Source: Distichodus sexfasciatus (taxonomy: Eukaryota; Chordata; Actinopteri; Characiformes; Distichodontidae). From it: a stretch of DNA of 64,000 nt. Shown in pieces: positions 11,612 through 23,425 of this stretch. The notes beneath the pieces were generated by a model. That model ran no database searches. It worked only from the letters and a program-made list of their open reading frames with translations, and was not told where the DNA came from. The stretch spans positions 699,542-763,541 of the forward strand of contig JAVGVS010000043.1 in the NCBI GenBank assembly GCA_032718565.1, given 5' to 3'. Position 1 is the stretch's first letter. Every line of letters begins with the position of its first letter. The position numbers and the translations under genes were made by a program.

Positions 11612-11889
11612 CGGGGGTTGTCAACTGGTGGGCCACGCCGCCCTGGTGGTCCGAGGCAAGATTGCAGGTGGTCAGTGACATGCAATATAGTTTACTAGTG
11701 TTTACTAGACTAGTGAAATCACTTTTTTTTTTAAAACATTATTTCATTTTCTTTATTTTATTTCTTTCCTGGTGATTTGGGCATTTTATGAATAATGAAG
11801 GTAATTTTTAAATACCTACAACGGTGGGCCGCCGACTACTGCTTAATCTGAATGGTGGTCCCTATGACAGAACCAGTTGAAACCCCCTG
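11612..11889. mobile_element. hAT-like non-autonomous element with perfect 8 bp target duplication
   Basis: The element is 278 bp with inverted ends CGGGGGTTGTCAACTGGT and ACCAGTTGAAACCCCCTG. It is flanked on both sides by CTATAGTT (11604-11611 and 11890-11897), a perfect 8 bp duplication as hAT transposases make. It contains no ORF of note. A relative without a clear duplication lies at 16603-16724. It sits about 200 bases upstream of the terminal sfswap exon, in the intron. Confidence 0.85.
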
Positions 11890-12444
11890 CTATAGTTAAA
11901 TCCGTTGATTATTCGATGAGAAATATCAAACTGACAGTTGGAGAGATAAAACAGCAATTATTGAGAGAGTATGAATTCGCTGTCTTCCTTAATTATACAG
12001 ATCTCAGTTCTTCATTCTGATGTTGTTTTCTGTGGCGTTCACTGCGTAAAGGACTGTGCTTAATGAGAGGAATCAAATCATTCGACTGGCTTCATGTCTC
12101 AACAAGGCCAGTGCTCAAGGACACACACTCATACACACCCTCAATCAATGGCTTTAATAATGAGTGTATTTCGTAGTTACAAGGACAAACAATATTAAAC
12201 ATGGCTTCCTTCAATGGAAATGTAGAGTTTCGAGTTTAACAGCTGGTGGTCCATCCATCAGAATAGCATCTGTGCATTTCCACGTCAGCTCATGTATAGC
12301 GCTGCTGCTGCTGTGGCCATGCAAACTTTTCACAGCAAGCAAACTGTTTGTTTGAACAGACCCCGGGGCTTTGGAAACTTTTATGCTCTTTAGTGGCTAG
12401 GGCTGCTATTAAAGATAACCATTTCCTTGATAAGTCGATTAGTT

Positions 12445-13155
12445 AGGGGTCCAAGCACGAAGTGCTTACAGACCCCTCTTGTAACTGTTCCGTTTCTTTA
12501 TTATTATTATTATTATTATTATTACTACTACTTTCTCCAACAAAACTGTAAATCACAGAAGGCTGAAATTTTCAGGGTAATTAGGAATGCTGTGCAACTC
12601 GCCATAGGCCGAAAATCGTAGTGATCCGCCGATAATTGGGGCTATAGAAAAGGAAACAGCGTTTTGACCTCTAGGGGGCGCTTAGAGGGCACTTAATACA
12701 TTACGTTAATTTCTGTGATGTTATGACAGAGGTTTTTTAATTTACATTAAATTATAGAAAACCACACAATTCTTATATGAACACTGTAAAAAGGTTCATT
12801 TCTTTATAAACACAAATTATTGAAGCTGTCATAACGAAAAAGAAGCTTTACTACCAAGTCACAAATTTCTATTCACGTCATTTTTTTTCTGTCATTTCAC
12901 TCTATTGTTCTTTGTGCTAAGTCCTTATATCACGACATGATTAATGTAGGTAATCAAAACTAAGATATGGAAAAGGGACATATACAATGATACTATTTGA
13001 ACAATAAGGGGCGCTAAAATGCTACATTAATTTATCTGATGTCATAATAGAGCTTTTTTTTTTGCTAACTTTGATTTCTGACTGACTGCTTCTTCGAGGC
13101 CTACTGCATCAACTGCTATTATGCTGCTTACTGCAACTTATGCTTGAACCCTCCT
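12445..13155. mobile_element. GGGGTCCAAGC-type TIR element
   Basis: Left end AGGGGTCCAAGCA with a small hairpin (AGCACGAAGTGCT), right end TGCTTGAACCCTCCT, inverted relative to it. An (ATT)n run at 12498-12525 lies inside, and CTCTAGGGGGCGC / AAGGGGCGCTAAAA motifs recur in it. A related right end, GCTTGGACCCCT, is at 42636. No transposase is encoded. Confidence 0.55.
12498..12530 (+). repeat. (TTA)n microsatellite
   Basis: About nine TTA units followed by three CTA units, within the TIR element. Confidence 0.9.
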
Positions 13156-14055
13156 ATTGCCACTTGAGACTATATTTAACAATTATTTCTGTCACATGCT
13201 TCATCCCTGCTTCCTGTGGGCGTGGCTCCTATTTTATCTGATCTGCTCAAGTCTACACACCTTTTAAAGTTACTCAGTTGTCTTCTTGAAACATTCTAAC
13301 CTTCAAAACATTCATTTTTAATTTAATCCTGGTAGTTCCAAGGTTAAGGTCAAGGTAAACTTTATTATTCCACCAGAGGAAATTCATGTGGTCATCATCG
13401 ATCAAGTGCATCTGTAACATAAATACATGTGATCATACTAAAAATAAACCAAGCTAAAAAGCGAGTCCTCTTTCAGTCCAAAATAAGTAACAATATTTTA
13501 CAAACGATTTAAACTGCAGTGCAGGATCATGGGCTTATTAACATTTTCTGGAATAATGCAAGAAAAAAAACAGCGACGACAACAAGGACAAGACAGGGAA
13601 AGCTACTCCAGTAATAAGTTCTCATTCTCTTAGCAGGCATCATACATGACATAAACATTACCATACTAACATTATGAAATAGTAAACAAATCCGACCAAA
13701 AAAAAAAAGTGTACAATGTGTGGAACAACTTGAGCGTAGACATGCCTGAGATTTCAACGTAAGATCTGTCTCTCTCTCCTTCTCGGTGCATATGCTAATC
13801 CCCGACTCCGTATGCGAAACAGGCGGTGTTATGGCTGACAGGGTCACACGGCATCGGGGATCTTTCATCGTTGGAACCCGGATCCCCCAAAACCTCCCCC
13901 CAGCTTGTCTAAATCCAGCCTGGCCTATATGTTCCAGGTCCTTAGGGCAGCGCAGCTGTTGCTATACCACCCAGTAAAGCTCTGCTGAGAGCATGACCTC
14001 ACCTCTTGTTTACTGCCTTATCACATTTATTTATGCAGCACAGAGATGGGCGATA

Positions 14056-14070
14056 CGGTGTGTGTGTGTA

Positions 14071-14118
<48 letters not shown>
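14056..14118 (+). repeat. (GT)n then (AT)n tract
   Basis: Short GTGTGTGTGTGT followed by about 20 AT units. Pure alternating AT can extrude as a cruciform and is often length-variable. Confidence 0.9.
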
Positions 14119-14120
<2 letters not shown>

Positions 14121-14997
14121 GAAAATACACCGCAACATAATGTCACATTCTTTTTAGGAAGCAGGGACGTGACCCTCGGTTTCACCCCGACTTGTTAGAT
14201 AACGGTAATTTCCACAAATTAGGCCTTTTAATTTTCGAATCTTATAAGAGAAAATTAGCCTTAGTGGGAATCAACATTGGCAGACCAGCCAAGCTTGGCG
14301 AAGCTTCCGAGTACCACATTATGTTGAAAACCCGTGTACATGTGGCTGATCCTTAGTGCAGACTGTTCCCAAAGCAGGAGAAATGGGGTGAATAGGGTTT
14401 TTGTGGAAGAAATGTCACAATCAGCTCGTCTCAAGACAGCTAGCTTGCAAATACGCATGTAACCGTAAGGATAGCGCTAACTTCGCTCATTTTCTCCACT
14501 GTCCACAGCTAGTCAGTTTACCGGTGCAAAGGAGTTCAAACAGTGCGAGTGAAGAGGATGAATGACAGGAAGATGTGGGATTAAGGTCAATGTAGCGCTC
14601 GATTTTTCTGATCTTAGAGACTGTCTCTTGAAATGACACTACGCATTTATCAATCATCATAAACATGAATATTTTGTACATGGATGAGAGCAACGGGAAC
14701 AAATCTGACCCAACATTTCAGTAGCTAAACACTCGTTAGAATAGACTTAAGCACAGCATAATGGCTCAAAGTCTTCAACCCCCTTTTTGTGTATTTTATA
14801 GTAAAGTATACTACAGCGTGTCAGAATGTGTATCTGATCTGCGTGATGTCGGTTCTCTTTCTGGTCCACTTCAGCTCAGATGGGGCCTCAGTCCTTTTTC
14901 TGTTCATACTTAATTCTTATGGAGCTCTCAGACCTTTACTGCTTTACATTCTGCCTAGTTTTTTTTTTTTTATTTTTTACTTCGAACAAAAACTGTT

Positions 14998-15224
14998 GAA
15001 GCGAACCAGGAGCGCTTTGCGTTCAGAAGGCCCGAGTCAAACGAACCACGCCGCGGACTTAAAGCGAACCGGACTGAGACCACCTCCCGATGTGGTCTCA
15101 GTTTGGTCCGTTTCAGAGGGGCCTGAGTTCGTTTGGTGTGTTCACATATACATAAAAAATGCTGACTAATCGATCTGAGTTCGCTTTGAGGGCCGAAACG
15201 GACCAAGTGTGAAAACACCCTAAG
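14998..15224. mobile_element. hAT-like MITE fragment
   Basis: Right end reads AAGTGTGAAAACACCCTAA. Inside are inverted GAACC/GGTTC-type motifs and a perfect 10 bp hairpin (CTGAGACCAC..GTGGTCTCAG at 15076-15103). The left end is not clear, so the boundary is approximate. ORFs here are spurious. Confidence 0.5.
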
Positions 15225-15346
15225 TGAAGTCACCAAACAGTAAACTACTTGAGTAAAAGTACCAAAGTGTCTCATGGGAGCAGTACTTACTGTAAGTGCT
15301 AAACGGATATTGCTAATATTAGTAAAGGTTATTACAAGAAATACCT

Positions 15347-15655
15347 TTATTCATTCATTCATTCATTCATTCATCCATTTTCCGAACAGCTTAATCCCTA
15401 TCGGGGTCGCGGGGGGACCGGAGTCTATCCCGGGAACTACAGGTGCAAGGCGGTGACCAACCCTGGGCAAGCACTAACACACCGCAGGGCACACACACAC
15501 TCACACAATCACACTTATAGAGTCAATTTAGAGTCGCCAATTAACCTACAGTGCACGCTTTTGGACTGTGGGAGGAAACCGGAGCACCCAGAGGAAACTC
15601 ACGACCTTTTCGGTGTGAGGCGGCGGTGCTGACCCCTGCGCCACCGTACCACCCG
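15347..15655 (-). mobile_element. SINE-C copy
   Basis: Starts on the + strand with the (ATTC)n tail, then CCGAACAGCTTAATCCC, GGGGTCGCGG, CGCCAATTAACCT, TTTTGGACTGTGGGAGGAAA and the tRNA head ending CCACCGTACCACCC. An internal deletion removes the region around the B box. Confidence 0.85.
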
Positions 15656-16602
15656 TTAAGTGCTTTAATTAAACCCTTGAATTCCATAAATGATTAGGCA
15701 CCAGGTCACAGCAGGGGTCCTGTTACTCTGTGGGGTGGTCTAGTGGTTAAGATAGTCTCCTCTTAAGTTGCGAATATAGAAAATAGTTAGTTCATGTACA
15801 ATGTACTTAAACAAAGTACTATAAAAGTGCAGCAACAGAGTAGAATTCCTCACATACTATACATCGCAGCTCGAAAGATGTGCTTAAATTTGGCCTTCTT
15901 TGGGCATTTCCTTGCCCCTCTCTCTCCCACAACTGTAAAGCTCCACACCGGCCTTCCTGCTGATCTGAACGAGGAAATGTGTCACCCCTGACAGCTTAAT
16001 GCCAACCCTGCCCTTTTTACCACAGAGGGACCTTCATTCAGCGTTCATCCCGGGCCCGAGAAGTGTTCCGGCTCACGTCCGAAAGCAGTCCAAGCTAGAG
16101 ATTACATATGAAACTCGCTAGACACTCGAGTGGGCGTCCGAGCCGCCACAGGCGCCAGGCTTTAGCGCTGTCGTGTTCCCCCCCCCCAACTCCCTCACCT
16201 GAGTTATACATATCAGGCCCGGCCTCCTCGTCTAGCCCGGCGCTGATATTGATCCAGAAATTCCAATAAACCCTCTACGGAAATACTCATAAAACAAACA
16301 AATGAGTGAGCGAATGCAAACATTCCGGCTCTGGCTCGTTCTCTCATGCACGCTCGTTAGCATAGGGAAAAAAGAGCCAGTGCAGGGGCGGATGAATGTG
16401 CGAAGGCTGTGGGGGAGGAGGTGAACCACAAACTCACTGCAGCAAAAAAGTTCTTCGAGTTGCAGCGGTCAGAGCGTGAAACAAAATAGAACAGCATGCA
16501 GAGAGTACCCCAGTCCTGGCTGTTAGACGCGGTCTGTGTAAGCAGAAAAACAGACCTGAAAGGCACGTACGCTACTTTCTACACAAATGTCATGATCTAG
16601 AG

Positions 16603-16724
16603 CAGGGGTTTTCAACTGGTTCTCTCCCAGGGACCCCCATTCAGACTGGATTGCATGTCATGGTCCACCTGCATTGCCCCCACGAATGACCAGGGTCCGA
16701 CAGATCACCAGTTTAAAAACCCCA
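16603..16724. mobile_element. hAT-like short element
   Basis: CAGGGGTTTTCAACTGGT at the left and ACCAGTTTAAAAACCCC at the right form inverted ends like those of the 11612 element. No matching 8 bp flanks are visible. Confidence 0.6.
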
Positions 16725-18273
16725 GTTTAACAAACGTGGTGGCAAAATCTGTGTGCAAACTGACCCAAGCGTTGTAATACTTGAGATTTGTTCTCGTTCT
16801 GTGTGCCCAGTTTTTGAGGGTCTCTCCCCCCCTATTTTTTTGCACTTCCTCTCGATGACCATTAGATAAATAAATGCTTGTCAGTCTTAATCTGTATGCA
16901 TAAATATTCATGAGGTGTTTCATGTTGACCATGTATGGTTGAAGGTGGATCTCCAGAAGGCAAAATATGAAGCTGATCCTTGCGCAAACGATGTGATTCA
17001 TAAAGAGGACATGGCTCACAGGAGTGTGTACATACCGTTGTATAACTGACTTTTTGGCCAGGCTATTTTTGGCTTTTTGCTTATTCGTCTACTTTTAGTA
17101 CGAGTCCTACGCACTGATTTATAAATGAGGCCTGTGGTCTTGCATTAAGATAATAGGGTGCCTGACTGACGAGGCACAAACGTCTGGCTGCCTTCGAGGT
17201 TCGAGCCGATGCACGCATCCGTAAGCTTTCTGTAAAAGCTCAGCGAAATGCCATCCTGCTGCTTTTAAACACACTCGCGAGTCAATCAGGGCAACGGCCA
17301 CGGGAGAGGATGCAGGCGCGATCGGCGTCCAGCTGGATTCTCTTGTGAGCGATGAGAATGGATTCCCGCTGGCTAGAGGCTGCACAGCAAAATCTCTGCA
17401 CACTTTCCGTTTGCCAAAGAATTAAGCGAAAGGACGCCGGTATGACAGGGGAAAGGACGGGGTGTGAATAAAGATAATTGGGGTAAAATAAAACAGCATA
17501 ACAAGGCCCGTGACGCGGCGGAGGGGGACGGAGAACCGCATCACGACGGAGGCACCTTGATCCCATGCATTAGCGCGACAACGTTAAGCCCCGGATAAAG
17601 GGCTCCCCACGCCACCGTCAGTCATCAACACTGACCACAGCAGCTTACTGCAATGAGCTGAGGAAATCTTCACTGTGATTACACAGTCACAGCTGGGCAC
17701 TAGGAGCTAGGATGATATTTAATTCTCAGTGTGTGTTGCGCTTTTCAGACCAAGAAAATCTTTTTTGTAATTTTGCAGGAAAATAAATGTAAAAAACAGT
17801 AATAATACGGTCTTAAAATAGATAATAAAATCTTCAGCCCCTCTCCAGTCTGTCTGCCAAAACCAACAAACTGCATCTGGTGTCTCAAAAGAGCATCTGG
17901 CCTCTTTACATGTCCACAGTTTTTATTTGTTTATTTATGACTGATTAGATACAAAGAAATCAAATGACTAACTCATATTTCACGTTCTGCATCATGGTAC
18001 AGGACGCACAACCTCGTATTGAGCAATTCTACAAACTTATACTGTTTTTTGAGAAATATATTTTTCTATACATTTGACTATTACTTTAACTGCAGCTAAA
18101 AACAGGACAAAAGTTGCAAACAATTACTCAAGTACTGCACTATGTAGAGATCATTTTTCAAGGATATATTTTTCTATAAATGTTTCAACTTTCTTTAATA
18201 ATAAAAATTCATAATATTTCAATAAAACTATTTATTTGCTGAAATGATTTTCAGTATTAGGTGGAAACCACTC

Positions 18274-18552
18274 GGGCAGCACAGTGCCATAGTGGGTAGC
18301 ACTGTCGCCTCTCACCGTGTTCGCATGGGTTTCCTCCCACAGTCCAAAAGCATGCACTATAGATTAATTGGCGACTCTAAATTGGCCCCGTAAGATGTGA
18401 GTGCAAGTGTGGTTGTGTGAGTGTGTGTGTGCCCTGCGGTGTCTTGGCGCCTGCCCAGGGTTGGTTCCCGCCTTGCGCCCATAGTTCCCGGGATAGGCTC
18501 CGGTCCCCCCGGCGACCCCGGTTGGGATTATGAATGAATGAATGAATGAATG
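18274..18552 (+). mobile_element. SINE-C copy with 9 bp target duplication
   Basis: GGGCAGCACAGTG head, GGGTTTCCTCCCACAGTCC, TTAATTGGCGACTCTAAATT, TGCCCTGCGGTGT and the (GAAT)n tail. TGGAAACCA occurs at 18262-18270 and again at 18554-18562, a probable target-site duplication. The B-box region is deleted. Confidence 0.8.
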
Positions 18553-19156
18553 TTGGAAACCAGGTTACATTTCACTATAGGTTGCATTTATGTATGTGAC
18601 AAACAAAATACTGTCGCATCCGTGCTAGGCAAAGATGTAAACGGAGTTTACGTGCATCAACAGATGCTCGGAAGAGACAGAGTTGTTACAAACTGGCAGA
18701 CAAATACAGATGCAATCTCAGGAAATGGTTTCTCTGCTTCAATCAGAGGCAGACCCACAACACTCAGCAAAGACGTAGCCGGCGGGGACGAGCTTCCAGA
18801 ACAAGTAGTCTGAACGAAAATGTGCACACCGCGTTAAGCACAACAAAGTGTCATGAAAACCATCGCAGTGTCTTTACTTGGGGATATGCTGCTTCAGGCA
18901 GGGTTCAGTTTTGAAAGCCATTACACTAAAATGTTAGTCTAGTTAAAAACAGCTAAGCTCTTAGCAGGTATGGCTTGCAAACTGGTTCAAACTGGATTTA
19001 TAATATTAGTGTTACATTTTTGCTAGCTTACTGGAAACGTGGACAGGTTATTTGACTGACTCCATTTTTTTGCTACAAATCTCTCCGTTACTGCTAAATT
19101 ACTGACATCAGTTTTACCTCAAGGATCAGCTTATTAACCCCAGTCTAGTTCAATAT

Positions 19157-19401
19157 GCAGTTGGTGGCGTAACGGCAGGGTGTTTGCCCCGTGCTCCCAA
19201 GGTCGCACGTTCGAATCCAGGACCAGAAAAGTTACCACTGAGGTACTCATGAGCAATGTACCGTCTCCAAGCACTGCTCCCCAGGCGCTGCCCTTGTTAG
19301 CTGCCCTTCACAGATGGGTCAAATTTGCAGAGATCACATTCTGTTGTGGTGCACTGTGTGCTGTGCTGTGGTGTGTTCACAATGACAAATAATTGCTCAC
19401 T
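19157..19401 (+). mobile_element. SINE-A copy, full length, good A and B boxes
   Basis: GCAGTTGGTGGCGTAACGG (A box region), GTTCGAATCC (B box) and the complete middle and tail to ACAAATAATTGCTCACT. Among the copies in the window it keeps one of the best-preserved tRNA-like heads. Confidence 0.85.
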
Positions 19402-19747
19402 CAATATGGAATTGAGCCCAACAAAGGGGAAAAAGATTACTGAGCCCTTTTAACCTCTGCTTAGTTTTACCTTGTGTAAATATTAAAGCCATTTCAAAAA
19501 GCATTTTTAACCACAGTCTAGTTGTTATATGAAATAAACATTGGATAAACCCTGGTTTAACCTAGTCAAATATTGGATAAAAATTACCAAGCATTTTTCA
19601 AACCTCAGTTTAGATTAACCTAGACTATGGATTACAAAGACTTCAATCACAGGCTAGTTTAACTTGGGATAAAGATTACTAAACCTTTTAATTCCAGTCC
19701 AGTTTATCATGTGGAAAGATTACTTAGCATTTTAATCCCAGCCTAGA

Positions 19748-19966
19748 TAGTGAAAGTGAGTGATTGTCATTGTGAACGCACCACAGCACAGCACACAGTG
19801 CACCTCTGCATTTAACCCATCCGTGGAGGAGCACTGGTCAGCTATGAAGCGCCCGGGGAGCAGTGCTTGGATGGGTCAAATGCAGAGGTCACATTTGGTT
19901 GTGGTGCACTGTGTGCTGTGCTTGTGGTGTGTTCACAATGACAAATAATCACTCACTTTCACTTTA
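19748..19966. mobile_element. Head-to-head pair of SINE-A tails (palindromic)
   Basis: 19748-19872 is a SINE-A tail half in minus orientation (GTGAAAGTGAGTGATTGTCA onwards); 19873-19966 is the same half in plus orientation (TGGGTCAAATGCAGAGGTCA to the CACTTTCAC end). Both tRNA heads are lost at the join. The arms would pair over roughly 95 bases. Confidence 0.8.
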
Positions 19967-20371
19967 CATGCAGTCTGTGAAAAGATATTGATAGGCAATT
20001 AGGAGAGGACTAAAAATGAGACCCTTCAGTACAACGAAACCACCCGAGGTCCCATCCAAATTAGGCTTCGTTGTGTAGAACGAGTGGTGCTAAATTCCCT
20101 AATTCTCAATAAGTGATCTCAGCCATTACTGGTCATGAGCTAATAGAAATCCACTTCAAACACTGTTCTTTCCTTAAACTCTTCCAATTTTTTGCCACTC
20201 TTTATTTTGTGACGTGAGCCAGACCATCGTGAGTCATGCCACAGCTGAGACTGCAAATGAGAGGAGGAAAAAGAGAAGCTAGGAGTCCAGCTCAACGCCT
20301 TCTAACTGAGGATGACGCATTACCAGTCCGTGACAATGTTCTCTCTCTCTCTCTACCTCACACCCGAATGA

Positions 20372-20405
20372 ACACACACACACACATACACACACACACA
20401 CATGC
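20372..20405 (+). repeat. (AC)n microsatellite, interrupted
   Basis: ACACAC runs with one ATAC interruption; a (TC)n run lies just before at 20340-20355. Confidence 0.85.
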
Positions 20406-20797
20406 ACCCACACCTACCTACCTCACTCCTGCAACTCCAGTCAGCGCTCTGCAAACTAATGACAAATTAATACCCAGCTAGAGCACACTCCATGCTCCCC
20501 CATAAACTCCACCTAATCAAACCATCAGTCACCTGCCAGGCACTATGCTCCACCCAAGTATAAAACGCTCAAACATCATTAAAAAATACACTCCATTTCA
20601 CTGTGAGTGGTAATGTGTTGGGGGAGAAAAAACGGGTCATAACATTGCAGGGGCAGACGTGTGTCTGGTTTGAAAATAAAATTAAATCCTCCGTAAGCGC
20701 CAGACCGCTACATATCAAAAACACACCAAAAAAATCCTGGGTGAATATATGCTTTGCAATGAGACGGAACTCCCTTAAGAATTATACCGTAACTAAC

Positions 20798-20955
20798 GCG
20801 AGTGATTGTCATTGTGAACACAGCTCAGCCCAGCACACAGTGCACCACAACAAAACGCAACATCTGCGTTTGACCTATCCGTGAAGGAGCAGTAGGGCAG
20901 CTGACATGGGCAGTTTCCGAGGAGCAGTGCGGTACCTCCACCGGTCTGGTGACAT
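20798..20955 (-). mobile_element. SINE-A copy, head lost
   Basis: Follows the family from GAGTGATTGTCATTGTGAAC through ATCCGTGAAGGAGCAGT. It becomes unrecognisable after GGTACCTCCACCGGTC. Confidence 0.7.
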
Positions 20956-21424
20956 TCCATGGCAGTTTGCTCCAGATCACAATTTATGTAGAGTGTTTTC
21001 TAGAATTTTTAGCACTGAAGAGTTCTTGCATTTGTTTTCCACTTGCCACCACATCCTGGGAGGTTCCTGAGTGCTCCATGAGTAAAGAAATGAACAGTAG
21101 ACAAGAAGCTCAAGGTCTTAGCTGATGGCCTTGTTCCCTGCTGCATGCTGATGTTGGGTGTTAATGGCTTTTGTGATGCTCGAGGGCAGAACTCGTCTCC
21201 GTCATTGTTTTAAAATAAAGAACAGGGCTCAAAGTGGCTCCGTTAAAGATTAAAGCCATCACTCACTGGTTAATTTAAGCCACTAATAATTGATCATTTA
21301 GCGTATGTGTAGAGAACACCAATTCTCTTCAAACTTAGTTAGTTAAAGTGTAAAGGCGCCAATACACATGCACGTTGTTTCACATTTTACATCGCTTTTC
21401 CCAACATTACAGTCATTATTGTGA

Positions 21425-21632
21425 AGTGAAAGTGAGTGATTGTCATTGTGAACACACCACAGCACAACACACAGTGCACCGTTGCAACGAAATGTGACCT
21501 CTGCATTTGACCCATCCGTGAAGGAGCAGTGGGCAGCGCTTGGAGACGAGTACCTCAGCGGTACCTTTACTGGTCCTGGGATTCGAACTGCCGATCACGG
21601 GGCGAACGTCCTAACCGTTACACTACCAGCTG
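21425..21632 (-). mobile_element. SINE-A copy, nearly full length
   Basis: Reverse-strand B box reads GATTCGAACTGCCGATCAC on +, with the head ending CTAACCGTTACACTACCAGC. There is a 20-30 base internal deletion after GTGGGCAGC. Confidence 0.8.
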
Positions 21633-21790
21633 TACCCTTTTATGCATTAAATATGTAAACATAAACACACAGACCTCCGTCATTTCAGTAGTGAATTATT
21701 TTTGAGGTACTACAAGTAAGTGAGTGAGAAAGCAATCAACTAAAGGATAAAATAGTAGATTCCCTGAACAATCAAACCAGTGGAATCACA

Positions 21791-21838
21791 ACTGGAAAAT
21801 TAATTGTTAATCTACTGATTGTCAATTAATTTTCCAGT
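21791..21838. repeat. Perfect 16 bp inverted repeat
   Basis: ACTGGAAAATTAATTG and CAATTAATTTTCCAGT face each other across 16 bases. It has no T-run or other sign of a terminator and lies in intron DNA. Confidence 0.85.
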
Positions 21839-23352
21839 AAGGATTACTCCAAACAAATGCTTTTCCAGTAGAGACGTTATTTTTTACCATGTTATTTTAA
21901 CATACCTACAACGTTACGTAATTACTATTACTAATTTAAATATTGTCTACAGCATTTGTGCCATTTACTGGACAAATCAATGTGCTTTAATTGGAGAAAT
22001 AATCAGACCAGGACTCAACAAGCCCTACGTTCCTCCATAAAGTACAGCAGTTTTAATGCTGCTTCCATCAAAATTTTTGTACAGTAAAAAAACCTGTTTT
22101 TCTGATCATCAGAAGCGCTCCCATGCTTTCAAAGTCTTTGAAAACGCTAGAGACTGAGTCAGACAATGCTGCAGTCGCCATGATTTTTTAAAAACCGTCA
22201 CGTTGACCGCAGCTGAGCAATGACTGAGGACGAAAAGGGCTGGTGTCTTCCATGCAGCCCTTACTTAGGGGGTACTGATGAAATAATATTTGTTAGAATT
22301 AGTTGAAGCATTTTACAAATCAAAATATTATTTAAAAATATTTATATAATATTATCAATTACGCTGAATACTTAGAACAGTGTTAATACATTGAATATTT
22401 TCACATGCCTGCATGGCGTGAGAACTACAGAGAAGGCTGCACCTATGGATCGAGTGACTTGTCCGGTGATTTGGGTCTCTGTCTTCGGTCAGCAGCTGTT
22501 GGCTCTAATAAGGAGCCTGCCCTCACCGGCGGCCGGAGGAAGGCCAGTCCCAGTTCAGCGGAGTCAGCATTGATTTAGAGAGCGCCAATGAAAGGCACAC
22601 ATGGGGGTGGGGGGGAAAAAGCAGCTTGGGGGACTGCGTCAAGAGCAGGATATTACTGCGGATGAGATGGAGTCTTTAGTGCGGCGAATTTAGCCTGCGA
22701 GGGAGATCAGGCGGCTGATGAGCTCCTCTATTGGCAGCCGACGCAAAGGACGGAGGCGACGCTCGGCTTTGGCAGCAATGTTTTTATGGACACGAGCGTT
22801 GCGCCACGACGTGCGTTTGTTCTCCGTTTCATCATGTTGTCTTTTATCTTTGGCACAACATGTATATAGAGAGGTGGGGGGAAAGGGATAACCAAGTGCG
22901 AGCAGCCACACGAGCATGTGCACATACACGCAGAAAAACGAATGCAGACACAGACAGTGAGACAGAGCGCGCGAGAAAGAGAGAGCAAGAGCGAGATGAG
23001 GGCAGAGATCAGGAGAAAGCTGTCGACAATGACAGCTGCACTGGATCAGGCTGACGGAATGATGTTTTTTTTTGTTGTTTCCTTTTTTTTGTCTTACACT
23101 CCCCCATCAAACACACACACAAACTCACACTTGCGCACATGGCTGATACTGAGAGGCAGAAGCAGAATATGACTCAACATCAGCACTAAATATTCCTCCA
23201 GCAGCCTTACTCGGGTAAAGACTGACGGATACTTAATGGTCTACAGCAAATGATAAACTCTTAACAAGCATTTACCGTCCGTTGATTATTCCTCTCATTT
23301 AAGCAGCGCTTTTGACGGGCCGACTGACCTCTCCTTTATTCTACCGGCTTAC

Positions 23353-23425
23353 CTGAGTGATTTTGCTTTGAACCGCAGACACAATGGTGGACGTCACTTG
23401 CTTGTCTTTTTCCTGCGAACCATCC
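23353..23425 (-). CDS. sfswap: sfswap exon, penultimate: start of conserved C-terminal helix
   Basis: This 73-base exon completes one arginine codon and adds 24 codons: DGSQEKDKQVTSTIVSAVQS then KITQ. It enters in phase 2 and leaves in phase 0 (CAG then GTAAGC). Because it is not a multiple of three, skipping it would shift the frame in the last exon and replace the conserved C-terminus. The acceptor follows a strong pyrimidine tract (CTGTTTCTCTTTTCAG). The peptide S.IVS.VQSKITQ matches, from memory, the last conserved block of vertebrate SFSWAP. It lies only 655 bases from the exon before it, the single short intron in the window. It is too short to stand out as an ORF and was found by following the frame and splice sites. 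Confidence 0.92.

Larger units (their letters stand above)
11395..23352 (-). other. sfswap: sfswap last intron, 12.0 kb
   Basis: Holds, from low to high coordinates: a hAT element with 8 bp target duplication (11612-11889), a GGGGTCCAAGC-type TIR element (12445-13155), an (AT)n tract near 14.1 kb, hAT-like pieces at 15.0 and 16.6 kb, SINE-C copies at 15.35 and 18.3 kb, five SINE-A pieces between 19.1 and 21.7 kb, a perfect 16 bp palindrome at 21.8 kb and purine-rich unique sequence at 22.4-23.2 kb. I see no coding exon on either strand. 16.75-18.2 kb is A/T-rich with nothing recognised. Confidence 0.85.

Noticed and set aside
19157..19230. tRNA gene
   Set aside because: A and B boxes are present but the sequence continues into the SINE-A body, recurs many times and cannot fold as a full cloverleaf.
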